NCBI GenBank assembly: GCA_965206655.1
Contig: CBDBKC010000011.1
Location: forward strand, 1-64,000
Reading direction: 5' to 3'
Source: JAPPLB01 sp965206655
Lineage (GTDB): Bacteria > Acidobacteriota > Terriglobia > Bryobacterales > UBA6623
Length of the DNA: 64,000 nucleotides
In this document: in pieces, positions 15,497 to 25,474 of the stretch
Numbering within the stretch: the stretch's first letter is position 1
Layout: every line of letters begins with the position of its first letter
The notes under the pieces: generated by a model
Seen by the model: only the letters and a program-made list of their open reading frames with translations
Database searches by the model: none
Told to the model about the DNA's origin: nothing
Made by a program: the position numbers and the translations under genes

Positions 15497-16689
15497 TGTA
15501 CTAGTGATCGAGGGTCTCGAACCCAGTCTTTGAGGAGACCCGCCAGTTCGTAGGTCCTTTTCTCAAGGGTGTTGTGAGACGCCATCTTGAGGCCGTTCGA
15601 GATCAGCCGCTTTCTCAATGTGTGATCGTGCAGTACGTCCCGGATGCCTGCGGCGAGTTCAGATGCGGAACGAGGCTCCACCAAACGAGCCGATTCGCGG
15701 TCTCGGAGGACAAACGGAATCGCGCCGACACGCGTCGCTACTACCGGAAGACTGTTCGCCTGTGCTTCCCAGATGGCGCGAGGAAAACCCTCGGTCCGGA
15801 GCGAGGCGTTGACAAATACGTCGGATCGGCGATGAAACGCGAACAGTTCCGGGCCCACGGGTCGGCTGCCGTGGTATTCGATTCGGTCCGCTACCCCTTG
15901 CCGCGCAGCCAAACAGGCAAGGTCATCCAGAACCCGATCGCGAGGCTGAGTGGGGCCAACGAGGTCCAATCGGATGTCGTCGCCTAAGCGCAGAAGACGG
16001 GCGACGGCCTCGACCAGAACCAATAGGCCCTTGCCACGGTCCATACGTCCGGCATAGAGCAAGCGGTAGGGCTTACTCGTACTGGAATCTAGCCGGACAT
16101 GAAAATCCGTTTCCGAAAGGTTTGTCGTTCGGACGCCCACAAGATTCGGGAGCCGCGCCTGTAACCGTTGATGAAGCTCTTCACTGTTCACCATGGTCAG
16201 GGCGCGGCGCGCCACCGCGTCTTGGTGACGGCGGTTCCACAGCGCCCAGCACCGAATTGCCTCTCGACGCCACGGGGGCTGCGGGAGGTCGTCCACGACG
16301 GATGGGTAATCTCCTACAAGCAGCAGCGCCAGCGGCAGGTGACCACGGGCGTACCTGCCCACAGCGGGCAACAGCGGCGAAGGTCCACGTATCAGGAGGG
16401 CATCCAGTCGATGGCGCCAGCGGGAAAGAGGATGCGTGAAACGGTTCGGGAACAATGCTCGGTAAGGCGTGGAGGCATGGGGACCGAACGAGACCCAACG
16501 TACGTTCGGTGACCGGATTTCGTGGTCGAGTCGACTTCCTTCTTCCCGGCGAGGCTCATGTAGGAAACAGACCAGTTCGTCGCACTGGGAAGCAAGCGAG
16601 TCAAGGAACCGCCCTTCCGACGACATCGTTATGATTCTGCCATCCGGGTGTCTCGAAGCCGGAGCGTGGTAGTGATAGCCGAGCCTCAT
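15493..16689 (-). CDS. family 4 glycosyltransferase
   Basis: A 398-residue GT-B glycosyltransferase. The N-terminal domain opens MRLGYHYHAP; the Glycos_transf_1 domain begins near residue 206 with YRLLYAGRMDRGKGLLVLVEAV, and SLRTEGFPRAIWEAQANSLPVVATRVGAIP (about 308-337) holds the conserved EGFPR...E donor-binding motif. It adds a sugar in repeat-unit assembly on the cytoplasmic face. It overlaps the next gene by four bases (ATGA) and the upstream polymerase gene by four. Confidence 0.9.
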   Translation of the reverse strand: MRLGYHYHAPASRHPDGRIITMSSEGRFLDSLASQCDELVCFLHEPRREEGSRLDHEIRSPNVRWVSFGPHASTPYRALFPNRFTHPLSRWRHRLDALLIRGPSPLLPAVGRYARGHLPLALLLVGDYPSVVDDLPQPPWRREAIRCWALWNRRHQDAVARRALTMVNSEELHQRLQARLPNLVGVRTTNLSETDFHVRLDSSTSKPYRLLYAGRMDRGKGLLVLVEAVARLLRLGDDIRLDLVGPTQPRDRVLDDLACLAARQGVADRIEYHGSRPVGPELFAFHRRSDVFVNASLRTEGFPRAIWEAQANSLPVVATRVGAIPFVLRDRESARLVEPRSASELAAGIRDVLHDHTLRKRLISNGLKMASHNTLEKRTYELAGLLKDWVRDPRSLVQ

Positions 16690-17921
16690 GCCAGACCTCC
16701 GTATCGGGCAACAGCGAGAGCCGGGTGTGGGGCAGCGGCAGACGCGGAGCGCGCCCGCCGCTCCCTATGAATCAAACCGGCCACAAGACCGAAGACGAAC
16801 CACGTAGCGCTGTTCGTGAGTCCGGAAAGCAAGATCAGGTGAACAGACATAGCCACGAAACCTGAAAAAATAGGAATCGCCCAAGTTTCACCGCGCAGGG
16901 CATGTCCGCGAGCGGCCCAAAAGCCGCCTGCCGCCAGGATCACGAGAAGCACGACAACCGGTGCGGCGCCAATGACTCCTGACTCGGCGAGCAGCCCGAG
17001 ATACGCATTGTGCGCCGAGCGTCGCTGATAAGTTGCCGCGGGAAACGATCGCAGGACAGGAGGGAGTTCGAGGGGCACGGATTCAGAGGTAAATCTCCCG
17101 ACACCAACTCCGAACCAGGGGCTCCTTTCAAAAAGGAGCGCAGCCTTTTCCACCATCAGAGACCTAACCGCGTAAGACTTGTCGCGGTCGAGCCCGGCGA
17201 GCGTGCCCCAACGTTCTGTGATCGGCTCCATCCACGTGCTTGGGAGGGCCGCTGAAGCCAGAGCGAGACCCAGCATCGTCAACACAAGCAGCAGGGCATT
17301 CTTGGCGCGATATGTCGAAGCCCAGAGAAAAAGGCAAGCCATGGTCAATAGGGCACCCACCACGACCGCCGCCCACGAAGCTCGGGAACCGTTGATCGCA
17401 ATTGCCACGGAAAGAACGCAGAGACCCGGCACAGTAGCCCAGCGCCACCTCGGCGAGCCGCGAAAAACAAACCAAACGGCGAAAGGGAAGAAAGTGGAGA
17501 ATGCCCATCCGTAGGCATTTTGTTGAAGGAGCAAAGACTTGGCGTTGCCCAAAGCGCCGAACAATACTCCTTCTCCGGCGCGGAGCAGCCCCAACGCGAT
17601 CACGGCTCCGGCCAACACGTTTGCGAGACGAACGCCTACGGCCACTCGGGCGACGACCACAACCGCGAGCAGGAAGACGCCCATCCAGAACGCGTATTTG
17701 GCCAGCCACCAGAAAGAGTCCACTCCCAATACATCCCAATTGCCTGACAGCACGTTCGCGCCAAGCGATAAGAACTGACCAAGCCAGATCGCCATCCCTA
17801 AGAGAATCCACCCGAGGAACCGTTGAACGATCTGAAACCCTCGGCGCGCGGCGGCATCCACCATCAGAAAGGCCAGAATCGGCGTCGAGAGGGAGACGCC
17901 CCAATAGGGCACATCCAGCAA
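16686..17921 (-). CDS. wzy: O-antigen ligase/Wzy-type polymerase
   Basis: A 411-residue integral membrane protein with about ten hydrophobic segments and the large periplasmic loop of Wzy_C/O-antigen-ligase proteins: NGSRASWAAV, then SPWFGVGVGRF and RRSAHNAYLGLLAESGVIG (typical H-N-x-x-L motif). It would polymerise lipid-linked repeat units in the periplasm. The start is uncertain: the TTG at 17921 lies inside what looks like the first membrane helix (preceding in-frame codons read FFCVAAYLVAPL), and an in-frame TGA lies about 27 codons upstream. A frameshift or an unusual start just upstream is possible. Confidence 0.82.
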   Translation of the reverse strand: MLDVPYWGVSLSTPILAFLMVDAAARRGFQIVQRFLGWILLGMAIWLGQFLSLGANVLSGNWDVLGVDSFWWLAKYAFWMGVFLLAVVVVARVAVGVRLANVLAGAVIALGLLRAGEGVLFGALGNAKSLLLQQNAYGWAFSTFFPFAVWFVFRGSPRWRWATVPGLCVLSVAIAINGSRASWAAVVVGALLTMACLFLWASTYRAKNALLLVLTMLGLALASAALPSTWMEPITERWGTLAGLDRDKSYAVRSLMVEKAALLFERSPWFGVGVGRFTSESVPLELPPVLRSFPAATYQRRSAHNAYLGLLAESGVIGAAPVVVLLVILAAGGFWAARGHALRGETWAIPIFSGFVAMSVHLILLSGLTNSATWFVFGLVAGLIHRERRARSASAAAPHPALAVARYGGLA

Positions 17922-18044
17922 AGGGGCGACGAGGTACGCGGCAACACAGAAAAAGGGTCTGCCCCTGGACGCCGAGTATTCGTTCTCCGCCGGCCGTCAA
18001 CGTGTCAGCAACGCCGGTCGGGCAACCCGGCCGCGCAAATGGGC

Positions 18045-19142
18045 CTACCGCCAAGCAGCCTCCTGAAGCAGCAGGGTGGCGCGCCTAAGGCAGTCAGCGG
18101 CATCACCTCGCCAGTCGATTCCCGGTGCGAGCCGATCGGCGTCCGGCGGCTGAAAAACGCCCCGCCAAGTACCCCAGGCGTAACCAAGGGCGAAATTCCA
18201 CTCTGCCCAGCCGGGACGAAGTTGACACCGCTGGAAATTGACAAAGTTTTCGCCGACGTAGTGTTTGATGAGGGCTGCGCGGTCAGCCCAAATGGGTGGC
18301 TTGAAACCGCGACAGGAATCATTGATCAGACGCCGGCTATACGCGCGCGCCCAGCCGGCTCGAAACCCACGAAATGCGTACGCCTTGGGAGAGTCATGAT
18401 CAGGGTGAATGAATCGGACATGCCGAGCGAGCAGCAGATGCCCACGAAACGCCGCCTTCGTTGAAAGGATTGTGTCTTCACCCAGCCCCGCCCGTATCTC
18501 CGCCATGGCAAACAGGCTCTCTCCGAAGCACTGTTCATTCAGCGCACTCCGGTCGAAGGCCATGACGCCGCCCCGCAACCATTCGGTTGAGGCGTAGGGT
18601 TCAGTGGTATCCGCCGGCGGTTTGCGATAGCCGACGGGTGTAAGTCCGCCGGGCTGTGTCTTGTGCGCGCTCCCAAAACGGCGTGCCAGAGCCCGCCCTA
18701 AGTTCGCGTCCGAGGAAGACCGGTCGACGCCCGAGTGGGTCGCCGGCCGGTTCGGAAAATCGATCCGCGCGGTCACGCCGGCGATTTCACCCGGCAATGC
18801 TTCGAGAGGCAGAATGAGCTTTTCCAGCGCATCCTTTTGAAGAACCCGAAGGTCGTCGTCAAGGTATACAACCCAACGTTGCCGGGCGGCGCCTCGCCAG
18901 CCGAGATAGCGCTGAAACGGCAGATTGGCGTGGTTCGACGGGACATACGTGATGGATGAGATCCTCAATCCAGCCGACTGGACCACGGCGCATGCTTCGC
19001 CCGACGAAGGGTCGCCGTCGACAACGATCAGTTGCTCCGGGCGTAGTGTTTGGCGACTCAAATCGCCGAGAAGTCGCCTCAGCAGACCCGGACGACGATA
19101 CGTTGGGACGCAGACAGCCAACCCTGCTTTTATTTCGGACAT
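18045..19142 (-). CDS. family 2 glycosyltransferase
   Basis: A 365-residue GT-A enzyme: AVCVPTYRRPGLLRRLLGDLSRQTL near the N-terminus, IVVDGDPSSG, and the VVYLDDDLRVL metal-binding DxD region, with a longer C-terminal part containing WLRGGVMAFDRSAL and GEDTILSTKA. ATG 19142 was chosen because AAAGGA lies just upstream and it follows the previous gene by 20 bases; the frame is open farther upstream without a good start. It adds one sugar of the repeat unit. Confidence 0.87.
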   Translation of the reverse strand: MSEIKAGLAVCVPTYRRPGLLRRLLGDLSRQTLRPEQLIVVDGDPSSGEACAVVQSAGLRISSITYVPSNHANLPFQRYLGWRGAARQRWVVYLDDDLRVLQKDALEKLILPLEALPGEIAGVTARIDFPNRPATHSGVDRSSSDANLGRALARRFGSAHKTQPGGLTPVGYRKPPADTTEPYASTEWLRGGVMAFDRSALNEQCFGESLFAMAEIRAGLGEDTILSTKAAFRGHLLLARHVRFIHPDHDSPKAYAFRGFRAGWARAYSRRLINDSCRGFKPPIWADRAALIKHYVGENFVNFQRCQLRPGWAEWNFALGYAWGTWRGVFQPPDADRLAPGIDWRGDAADCLRRATLLLQEAAWR

Positions 19143-19162
19143 TCCTTTGTTCCAGGTTCGAG

Positions 19163-20281
19163 CTAGGTCGAAAGCGCCCCGCTGGAGGCGGCGGTGGCGC
19201 GCCCGCGCCGTTCCGCCAAAGAAGACACACCTCGTCCGGATCCTACCTGCTCCAGGACGCTCACCCAAGCGGGCAATACAGCCTCAAGCGAGTACGACTT
19301 TTCAAGTCGGGCTCTCCCCGCCGAACCCATGCGGCGCCGCAAGTCGTCGCGTTGTATCAACGACCGCAGCCGGTCGTGCCATTCAGCACTAGTGGAGCAG
19401 TGAAAGCCGGTTTCGCCGTGCTGTACGATCTCTGTACCTACACCGACACGCGACACGACAGCCGGGATACCCATCGCCATATAAAGAACTGCCTTCGCCG
19501 CGCACTTTGCGCGTTCAAACGGGCCGTCGGTCAACGGCATGAGACCTATATCGAGCTGTTGCAGGTCCTCCACCTCCGTCTCCGCGCTCCATTGGACAAA
19601 CCGCATCCGCACGCCGTGCCACGCAATCGGGGGACGCTCATTCGATATCACGACGAACTCAAAGTCGTGATTCCGCGCCAACCCCTCAATCGTCTCCCGC
19701 ACCAGCGGCAAGTGGTCTCGCAGGGGTTCCGCGGAACCGCTCCAACCGATACGGAGCGGACCGGGCGCCCGGCGTGACCTGGGCCTGTAACGGCGGCCAT
19801 CGACCACCGTCGGGATCACGGAGACGTTCGTGTTGTATTGCCGTAGGTAACCAGCGATCTCCCTGTTGCCTGCGATTGCCGCTCCGAAATGTGGCAGTAT
19901 CCGGCGTAGCTTTTGGTCCCGCTTGCCAAGGTAGACGGCATCATCAAGATCGAAGACCAACCTTCGATTGATCCGCGCCAGTAAGGGTTCAATGGCGCTG
20001 ATGCGAGCCTCGGGGACCAGATCGCGATTCATCAAGATCACATCGAACCGCTGGGCGTGCCTCGTAATCCAGAGCGCGCTCGCCAGCCGGCACGTGCTTG
20101 CCAGCCTCATCAGGGGACCACGCAAGGGCCCCATCGACTCAGCCGCTCGCCAATAACGATCGGGTCGGATTACCCTTACATGCACTTCGTGACCTAAGTC
20201 CCGTAGCGGCTCCACGAACTGCCAGACCCGAAACCGGGCGGCCGGCGAGCTAAAAGAACCAGGTAGCAGCAGGATTCTCAT
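19163..20281 (-). CDS. family 4 glycosyltransferase
   Basis: A 372-residue GT-B protein. It begins MRILLLPGSFSSPAARFRVW and carries VFDLDDAVYL in the N-terminal domain. The nucleotide-sugar part reads IGWSGSAEPLRDHLP, DIGLMPLTDGPFERAKCAAKAVLYMAMGIP and GETGFHCSTSAEW. This is the pattern of glycosyltransferases common in surface-polysaccharide loci. Start ATG overlaps the upstream stop by four bases (20278-20281). Confidence 0.87.
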   Translation of the reverse strand: MRILLLPGSFSSPAARFRVWQFVEPLRDLGHEVHVRVIRPDRYWRAAESMGPLRGPLMRLASTCRLASALWITRHAQRFDVILMNRDLVPEARISAIEPLLARINRRLVFDLDDAVYLGKRDQKLRRILPHFGAAIAGNREIAGYLRQYNTNVSVIPTVVDGRRYRPRSRRAPGPLRIGWSGSAEPLRDHLPLVRETIEGLARNHDFEFVVISNERPPIAWHGVRMRFVQWSAETEVEDLQQLDIGLMPLTDGPFERAKCAAKAVLYMAMGIPAVVSRVGVGTEIVQHGETGFHCSTSAEWHDRLRSLIQRDDLRRRMGSAGRARLEKSYSLEAVLPAWVSVLEQVGSGRGVSSLAERRGRATAASSGALST

Positions 20282-21564
20282 TGCTGACCATTGAGGTGTC
20301 TCGCCTTCAGGCGGCGCGCGGTCTCGCGGCCCGCGAGTTCGATCCAGTACCCAATCCCCCGCTGTGATTGTCGTTGGGAGAGACGGACATTCTCGTTCTC
20401 GGCCCTGGCAAGACGCACTTGTAGCGATTGCACGTCATTTTCTTGAAACACTTTCGATCCGGGATACACTTCAGCCAACGACGGAAGACACGGCTCGGAG
20501 AGCGGGACGTACGACGTCAGCATCCGTGCCGGCAGACATAGTCCGTCACCTTGACGTCTAGCGTCATGAGCCGCCGCGGCCATTTTGACGATCAGTTCCG
20601 CGACGCGCAGAGAAGCGGTGCTTTCACAAAATAATGAGTCCTGGAGGGATTCTCTCTGGAAGGCCATTTTCGCCGGAGGCGGTTCCGCAAGCTCGCCGAT
20701 CACAGTGCCGATGTGCTGTGCTGCGGATATAGTCCAGGATGTCGGGACAAACCGTGGCACGTTATGGTAATCCAAGCAGGCTACGGGACGATCCAGAATC
20801 ATTGCTTCCAACATGGCGGTGCTGGGAGTCGTAATCACGGCATCAACTTGTGACAGCAGCTCGGCCAGTTCAGCGCCGGCGAACGACCTCAACTGATTCC
20901 CCACTCCAAGCTCATTTGATAGGTTCTTGGTAAGCCGCCAAGATACTTCGATTTCAGGACGCGCGGATAGGTACCCCTTCAAATCGTTTAGGGATTCGAG
21001 GGTGGTGTCGGTTTGATGCCGCGTGAACCCGGGCTTCTTCGCCGTCATGACCAAGAGCCTAAAGTTGGAACATCTCTTACGTGGCGTCCTCCGATCAGCC
21101 AGGTAATCCAGGCGAGGCATACCGGTCACCTCGACCTTGCCTGCATTTCCCCACGAGGCGATGTGTCGGGCGCTACTTGAACCAATGCACGCGATCTTGT
21201 CGGCCAGTACCGGCTGGTGTTGGGGGGCTCCGCCACCGGCCCCGAATTGAGGGTTTTCGTACTGGCACCGCCACTCCAAGATCCCATCCTGCAGCACCAG
21301 CGATGGGATGCCGGCCCCACGCGCGGCGTCTAGGCAACGCGAAACACCGAAGTGAATGTCGTTCACACAGAGCACTACGTCCACACTCGCATCCAGCATC
21401 CGCCCTGGTTCCCAAGACGAGTCATACAAGAACTTGGCACGACCGCCAAGAAGCTCCTCGACCGGCTTGACGTGGGCAACCTGATCCCGCACCAAACAAC
21501 ACACCCTTAAGGGCCTCTTGAATCCCGCGGGTCCCGTCACAGCTCTCGACCGCTCAACGTTCAA
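20278..21564 (-). CDS. CDP-glycerol glycerophosphotransferase-like / GT-B polysaccharide protein
   Basis: About 428 residues. The N-terminal half has VVLCVNDIHFGVSRCLDAARGAGIPSLVLQDG (about 64-95), then DKIACIGSSSARHIASWGNAGKVEVTGMPRLDYL, the GxxRxD pattern of CDP-glycerol-type and UDP-GlcNAc-epimerase-fold transferases. The late motif AVITTPSTAMLEAMILDRPVACLDYHN is the donor/acceptor loop. It probably transfers a sugar or polyol phosphate. The TTG start at 21564 is uncertain; GTG eight codons downstream (21540) is an alternative. The C-terminal 60 residues are basic and partly coiled. Confidence 0.72.
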   Translation of the reverse strand: MNVERSRAVTGPAGFKRPLRVCCLVRDQVAHVKPVEELLGGRAKFLYDSSWEPGRMLDASVDVVLCVNDIHFGVSRCLDAARGAGIPSLVLQDGILEWRCQYENPQFGAGGGAPQHQPVLADKIACIGSSSARHIASWGNAGKVEVTGMPRLDYLADRRTPRKRCSNFRLLVMTAKKPGFTRHQTDTTLESLNDLKGYLSARPEIEVSWRLTKNLSNELGVGNQLRSFAGAELAELLSQVDAVITTPSTAMLEAMILDRPVACLDYHNVPRFVPTSWTISAAQHIGTVIGELAEPPPAKMAFQRESLQDSLFCESTASLRVAELIVKMAAAAHDARRQGDGLCLPARMLTSYVPLSEPCLPSLAEVYPGSKVFQENDVQSLQVRLARAENENVRLSQRQSQRGIGYWIELAGRETARRLKARHLNGQQ

Positions 21565-21618
21565 AGGTCTTTCTCACAGGGAAACCGACAGAGCAAGGTG
21601 TCTGACACCGCCGCCATC

Positions 21619-23160
21619 TCATGCTCTTGACTCGACCACGGGAGTCCGCTTCGCGAAGACCGGAATGAGCAGCAGGAGCCGGCCGCGGGTTTGGGCATCG
21701 ACCGCCAGCAGCCATATGATTCCCGAGGCCGCGGTCGCCGTTGCGATGAACCCGAGTGCCGCACCACCGTAGCCTCGTACGACGTTCGCAAGCCCCCAAC
21801 CCACGACCGCGACTGCCATCAACGGAAATACCACGGCCGCCCGAACCTCGCGGTGGCCGCTTGCAAGCTCGAACTCGTCCCGAAACAGCCTTCGCGTCAG
21901 GCGTTCCAGGTACCACGCCGAGGTAGCAACATTCGCGAGGCTGCTTGCCAGAGCGATGCCGGCCAACCCCAGCCGTCCGCCAAGCAACACGCTCAAAAAC
22001 ACCTTCAAGCCGCCTTCACACAGACGGGACAACGACTGCGGCTTGACCACAAGCGCCGCCGACAAGACAGCGCGCCGCGGCAGAACCGAGAGCTTGAGAG
22101 TGAACGCCACCGCCAGGGCGGTATTGAGCCAGATGCCACCGTAGTTGTCTGATCCGACCCAAGCAGCCAGGAACTGCTCGTTCGCCGCCCAGATGGATAC
22201 GGAGAGCACGAGCGCAAACGCCATCGTGAGAGTCTCCAGATTGCGGTAGGCATCAGCCGCTTTTGAGGTCTCCCCTTCTCCAAGCAGCGCGCCCAATGCA
22301 GGCCGCGCGACATCCACTATCGGCTTGAACATTCCCTCGGCCAAGTCGTAAAGACGGACAGTCAGATACAGAACCGCGACGGACTCGATCGAGATCAACT
22401 TGGCCGCGAGAATCGAGTCCACACTGAGAATCATGAGCCCGGCAAAACCTCCGACGCTGAACCACAAGCCGAGGCCGCCCACATCTCGCAGATGGCTCCA
22501 AGAAAACAGCGTCCGCCGGATAGCGAACTCTTCGAGGCGGCGGCTCTCGAAAAAGGTCAACACCAGGCGCACTAGCGAACCTGAAACAAGGGCAACCGCG
22601 AGGGCCGCCACCCCCCAACCTTCGAGCAGCAGAACGACCGTTACCAAGACCCGCAGTCCCAAGGCGGCAAGTTGAACCGCGTTGTCTCGATGGAACCGCT
22701 GTCTTGCGATGAGGACGGCACTAAAGACTCTTGCGGTCAACGAGACACTTACTTCCAACGACAGCAACAACATCACAACAAGCGTTTCCCCGGCCAAGCT
22801 CTGGTCAAGCCCCACGAACTCGGGAAAACTCATCGCCAATCCCAAGCCGATGGCAAACGCAACGAAAGCAGTAAAAAGCTGAGCACTAAACGCTGCCGTT
22901 ACTAAGATGCTTGCCGGTTCGGGATCGGCTTCGGCGGAAAGTCGCGCCAAACGGGTTTGCAACGCCGCGGCGGCTCCTAGATCGCAGACGCGCAGCCAAC
23001 CCGCCATGCTCAGCGCCAACACGTAGATGCCGTACTGCTCCCTGCCCAAAACTCCGAGAACGAATGGTGTGAGCCACAGGGAGATCAACAGACCTGTCGC
23101 TTTAAGCACTTGGCTCGTCGTCACTCCTGACAGATACCGCTTTCGAGTCACGCCTCCCAT
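21619..23160 (-). CDS. wzx: Wzx-type polysaccharide flippase
   Basis: A 513-residue polytopic protein of the MOP superfamily with 12-14 predicted helices. It begins MGGVTRKRYLSGVTTSQVLKAT, the usual N-terminal helix of flippases. It should move undecaprenyl-linked repeat units across the inner membrane. ATG 23160 was chosen because it lies 25 bases after the upstream stop and gives the family-like N-terminus; the frame runs on upstream into the preceding gene. Its presence with Wzy and Wzc defines a Wzx/Wzy-dependent pathway. Confidence 0.88.
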   Translation of the reverse strand: MGGVTRKRYLSGVTTSQVLKATGLLISLWLTPFVLGVLGREQYGIYVLALSMAGWLRVCDLGAAAALQTRLARLSAEADPEPASILVTAAFSAQLFTAFVAFAIGLGLAMSFPEFVGLDQSLAGETLVVMLLLSLEVSVSLTARVFSAVLIARQRFHRDNAVQLAALGLRVLVTVVLLLEGWGVAALAVALVSGSLVRLVLTFFESRRLEEFAIRRTLFSWSHLRDVGGLGLWFSVGGFAGLMILSVDSILAAKLISIESVAVLYLTVRLYDLAEGMFKPIVDVARPALGALLGEGETSKAADAYRNLETLTMAFALVLSVSIWAANEQFLAAWVGSDNYGGIWLNTALAVAFTLKLSVLPRRAVLSAALVVKPQSLSRLCEGGLKVFLSVLLGGRLGLAGIALASSLANVATSAWYLERLTRRLFRDEFELASGHREVRAAVVFPLMAVAVVGWGLANVVRGYGGAALGFIATATAASGIIWLLAVDAQTRGRLLLLIPVFAKRTPVVESRA

Positions 23161-23185
23161 TCGTATCCGCCCACAATTTGACCCG

Positions 23186-25468
23186 TTAGCCGGAAGCAGT
23201 GACCGCGAGAGAGCCTTCCGCCCTCGCAACGGGCTGTGTTTCATAGGAGTAGATGTAGGCATCTCCGGCTGCGGGCTCCCAACCGTTCAAGACCACGCCC
23301 AATATGCAGGTGTCGTCGTTCAAGAGACGTTGTTCCGCCGCACGCGCCGCGAGCCTGGTGGTCTGTCCAGCTCTGACGACGAGGACCGCCGCGTCAGCGA
23401 GCTGTGCCACAACACGAGAATCAGCTACGTGCATGACCGGCGGCGTATCGATCACAATCGCGGCATATTGCCGGCGCAAAACGTCAAGAAGAAACGGCAA
23501 CCGCTTTGAGAACATAGCGTGAGCGGCTACGGCCTCCCGAGGCCCGGCAGGCATTACCGAGAGCCCTGGAATCGAAGTCGCGCGTATGGTCTGCCCCAGG
23601 TCCGGCATGCGCTGTCCTTCGGCACTTAAAAGCAAACTGCTCAAGCCGCAGTCGTTATCCAGATCAAAAACCTGGTGAGCGCGAGGTCGCCGGAGATCCG
23701 CGTCAATCAACAAGGTCTTCTTGCCGATCCGCGCCAATGAGATCGCCAGATTGCAGGTCACCGTTGTCTTGCCTTCGAGCGGCGAGGGACTCGTAACGGC
23801 CAGAACAGTGGGCGGCTTGCGTTCCCCAAGGAGCATCGACGCGAGCGCGCCCCGGAAACTCTCCGCCAACGGCGAGAAGTCAGCTACTTCCGCGAGGCGC
23901 TCAACCGACGCGTGACCGGTTCGAGCCGAGGTCACGGAATCCTTTCTTCTCAAAACGAGCGAACCGCGCCCGTTGCGGGTGTAACGAACCCGAAGCTTCA
24001 ACCGGCGGCCTCTTCCAACACTGCTCAGGAGACCGAGTTGCGTGGCCGAGGGGATCGCGGCGAGTTGAGGAGATCTTAGCCATTGCGAAACGTCCGCCTG
24101 TGTCCTGAGCTTTGTGTCAGTTCTGACCTTCACAAGGGCGACCAGCAGACCCAGAAATCCGCCCAGCATGGCTCCCATGGCTCCGTGTGCGACATGGTTG
24201 GGCCCCATGGGAATGCTCGGAGGCTGAGCCCGATCCAGAATCCTCACATTGCTCGCGCTCAGCGCGGACGCCACCCCGGTCTCTTTCACCTGGCGCAAGA
24301 GTCCGTCATACAACTCTTGATTCGTGTTGACTTCGCGCCGCAGAATGTCGTAGCGAATCGACCGTACCGCATGCTCGGAAACGAGCCCTGCCTGCCGGCC
24401 GTACTGGGCCGCAAGGAGGTCTTGCCTCCGCAGCGACGCTTGGTACTCGTCGCTCACCCGATCGAGCAGCGACGACTTCTCCCGAACGATGGCCTGTTCC
24501 ATCTCGCCAATCTGCGCCGCCACGCGTTTGACGCGGGGATGCTCCGGAGTATAGACAGCGTCCAGTTCGGATAACTCTCCCAGTAGCGCCGTCAGATCCC
24601 TCTCGTAGGACCGCAGATTGAGGACCTCAGCGCTCTGCGGGAGCACGGCCGATCCTCCATCCCGCGCCAATTCGAAGAGCGCCTGCTTGGCGATCCGATC
24701 CGCTTCGGCCAGTGAGAGTTCCTGCTGTAGCTTCGCCAATCTCTGTTCCGCGACACTCTCCCGGGGGGCGACAAACAGAAGTCCACTCTGCCGGGCGTAC
24801 TGTTGGAGCTTCTCCTGAGACTGCTCTAGTTTCACTTGGAGCTCCGTCAACTGTTGATCCAACCACCGCTCGGCTTGTTGCACCGATTCCAAGCGTGCTC
24901 GAACATTGTTTTCGATGTAGACCTCCGAGAGGGCATTGAGAAAACCTGCCGCCTGATCGGGATCAGTGGAATCGGCTTTGAGTTCAAGGATGTGGGTTTC
25001 CGCGGGAATGGAAACCTCCAGTGTCCGCGACGCCAGGCGAAGCTGATCGCTGATACTTGTTGCCCCATCAGACGGTCGCAACAACCCGGAAAGCCACTCC
25101 GTGACCGTTCCGCTGGCGTTAAGGGTAGAGCTGTTGTCCAGGACGCCCAAACGCTCAAGCGCGTTCCTTTTAAGGCTGCGGCTCTGAAGAATCTGACCAT
25201 GAGTGGCAAGCCCGGTCCGTGAAGCCGCGGGCCCCCCGGCGCTCGTCGGACTTACACCCTTCATGCCCAAAAACGATTCATCGCGGTCCAGGACTTCAAG
25301 GTATGCTCCGGCTCGATAAAGTGGCGCCTGCAGCGCACTCCAAGACAATCCTCCGAGCGCGCCGACGAGCGCCATAAGGAACAGGCGTTGCCACGATTTC
25401 TGAAGCATACTGACGATGTCTTCCGATTCGGCCATAGGATTCCGCCGCATGCGGCTAAGTTGCGGCAT
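23186..25468 (-). CDS. wzc: Wzc-like polysaccharide co-polymerase with fused tyrosine-kinase domain
   Basis: A 760-residue fusion. A Wzz-type chain-length domain with a membrane helix near residues 25-45, a long periplasmic coiled coil (about 185-330) and a second helix near 430 are followed by a BY-kinase domain: Walker A SPLEGKTTVT at about 560-570, Walker A' LLIDADLRRPR, Walker B IVIDTPP near 673. The tail DAYIYSYETQ holds only two or three tyrosines, fewer than the usual tyrosine cluster. It controls export and polymer length. ATG 25468 follows the antiterminator gene by six bases; ATG 25435 is also possible. Confidence 0.9.
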   Translation of the reverse strand: MPQLSRMRRNPMAESEDIVSMLQKSWQRLFLMALVGALGGLSWSALQAPLYRAGAYLEVLDRDESFLGMKGVSPTSAGGPAASRTGLATHGQILQSRSLKRNALERLGVLDNSSTLNASGTVTEWLSGLLRPSDGATSISDQLRLASRTLEVSIPAETHILELKADSTDPDQAAGFLNALSEVYIENNVRARLESVQQAERWLDQQLTELQVKLEQSQEKLQQYARQSGLLFVAPRESVAEQRLAKLQQELSLAEADRIAKQALFELARDGGSAVLPQSAEVLNLRSYERDLTALLGELSELDAVYTPEHPRVKRVAAQIGEMEQAIVREKSSLLDRVSDEYQASLRRQDLLAAQYGRQAGLVSEHAVRSIRYDILRREVNTNQELYDGLLRQVKETGVASALSASNVRILDRAQPPSIPMGPNHVAHGAMGAMLGGFLGLLVALVKVRTDTKLRTQADVSQWLRSPQLAAIPSATQLGLLSSVGRGRRLKLRVRYTRNGRGSLVLRRKDSVTSARTGHASVERLAEVADFSPLAESFRGALASMLLGERKPPTVLAVTSPSPLEGKTTVTCNLAISLARIGKKTLLIDADLRRPRAHQVFDLDNDCGLSSLLLSAEGQRMPDLGQTIRATSIPGLSVMPAGPREAVAAHAMFSKRLPFLLDVLRRQYAAIVIDTPPVMHVADSRVVAQLADAAVLVVRAGQTTRLAARAAEQRLLNDDTCILGVVLNGWEPAAGDAYIYSYETQPVARAEGSLAVTASG

Positions 25469-25474
25469 GACGTC

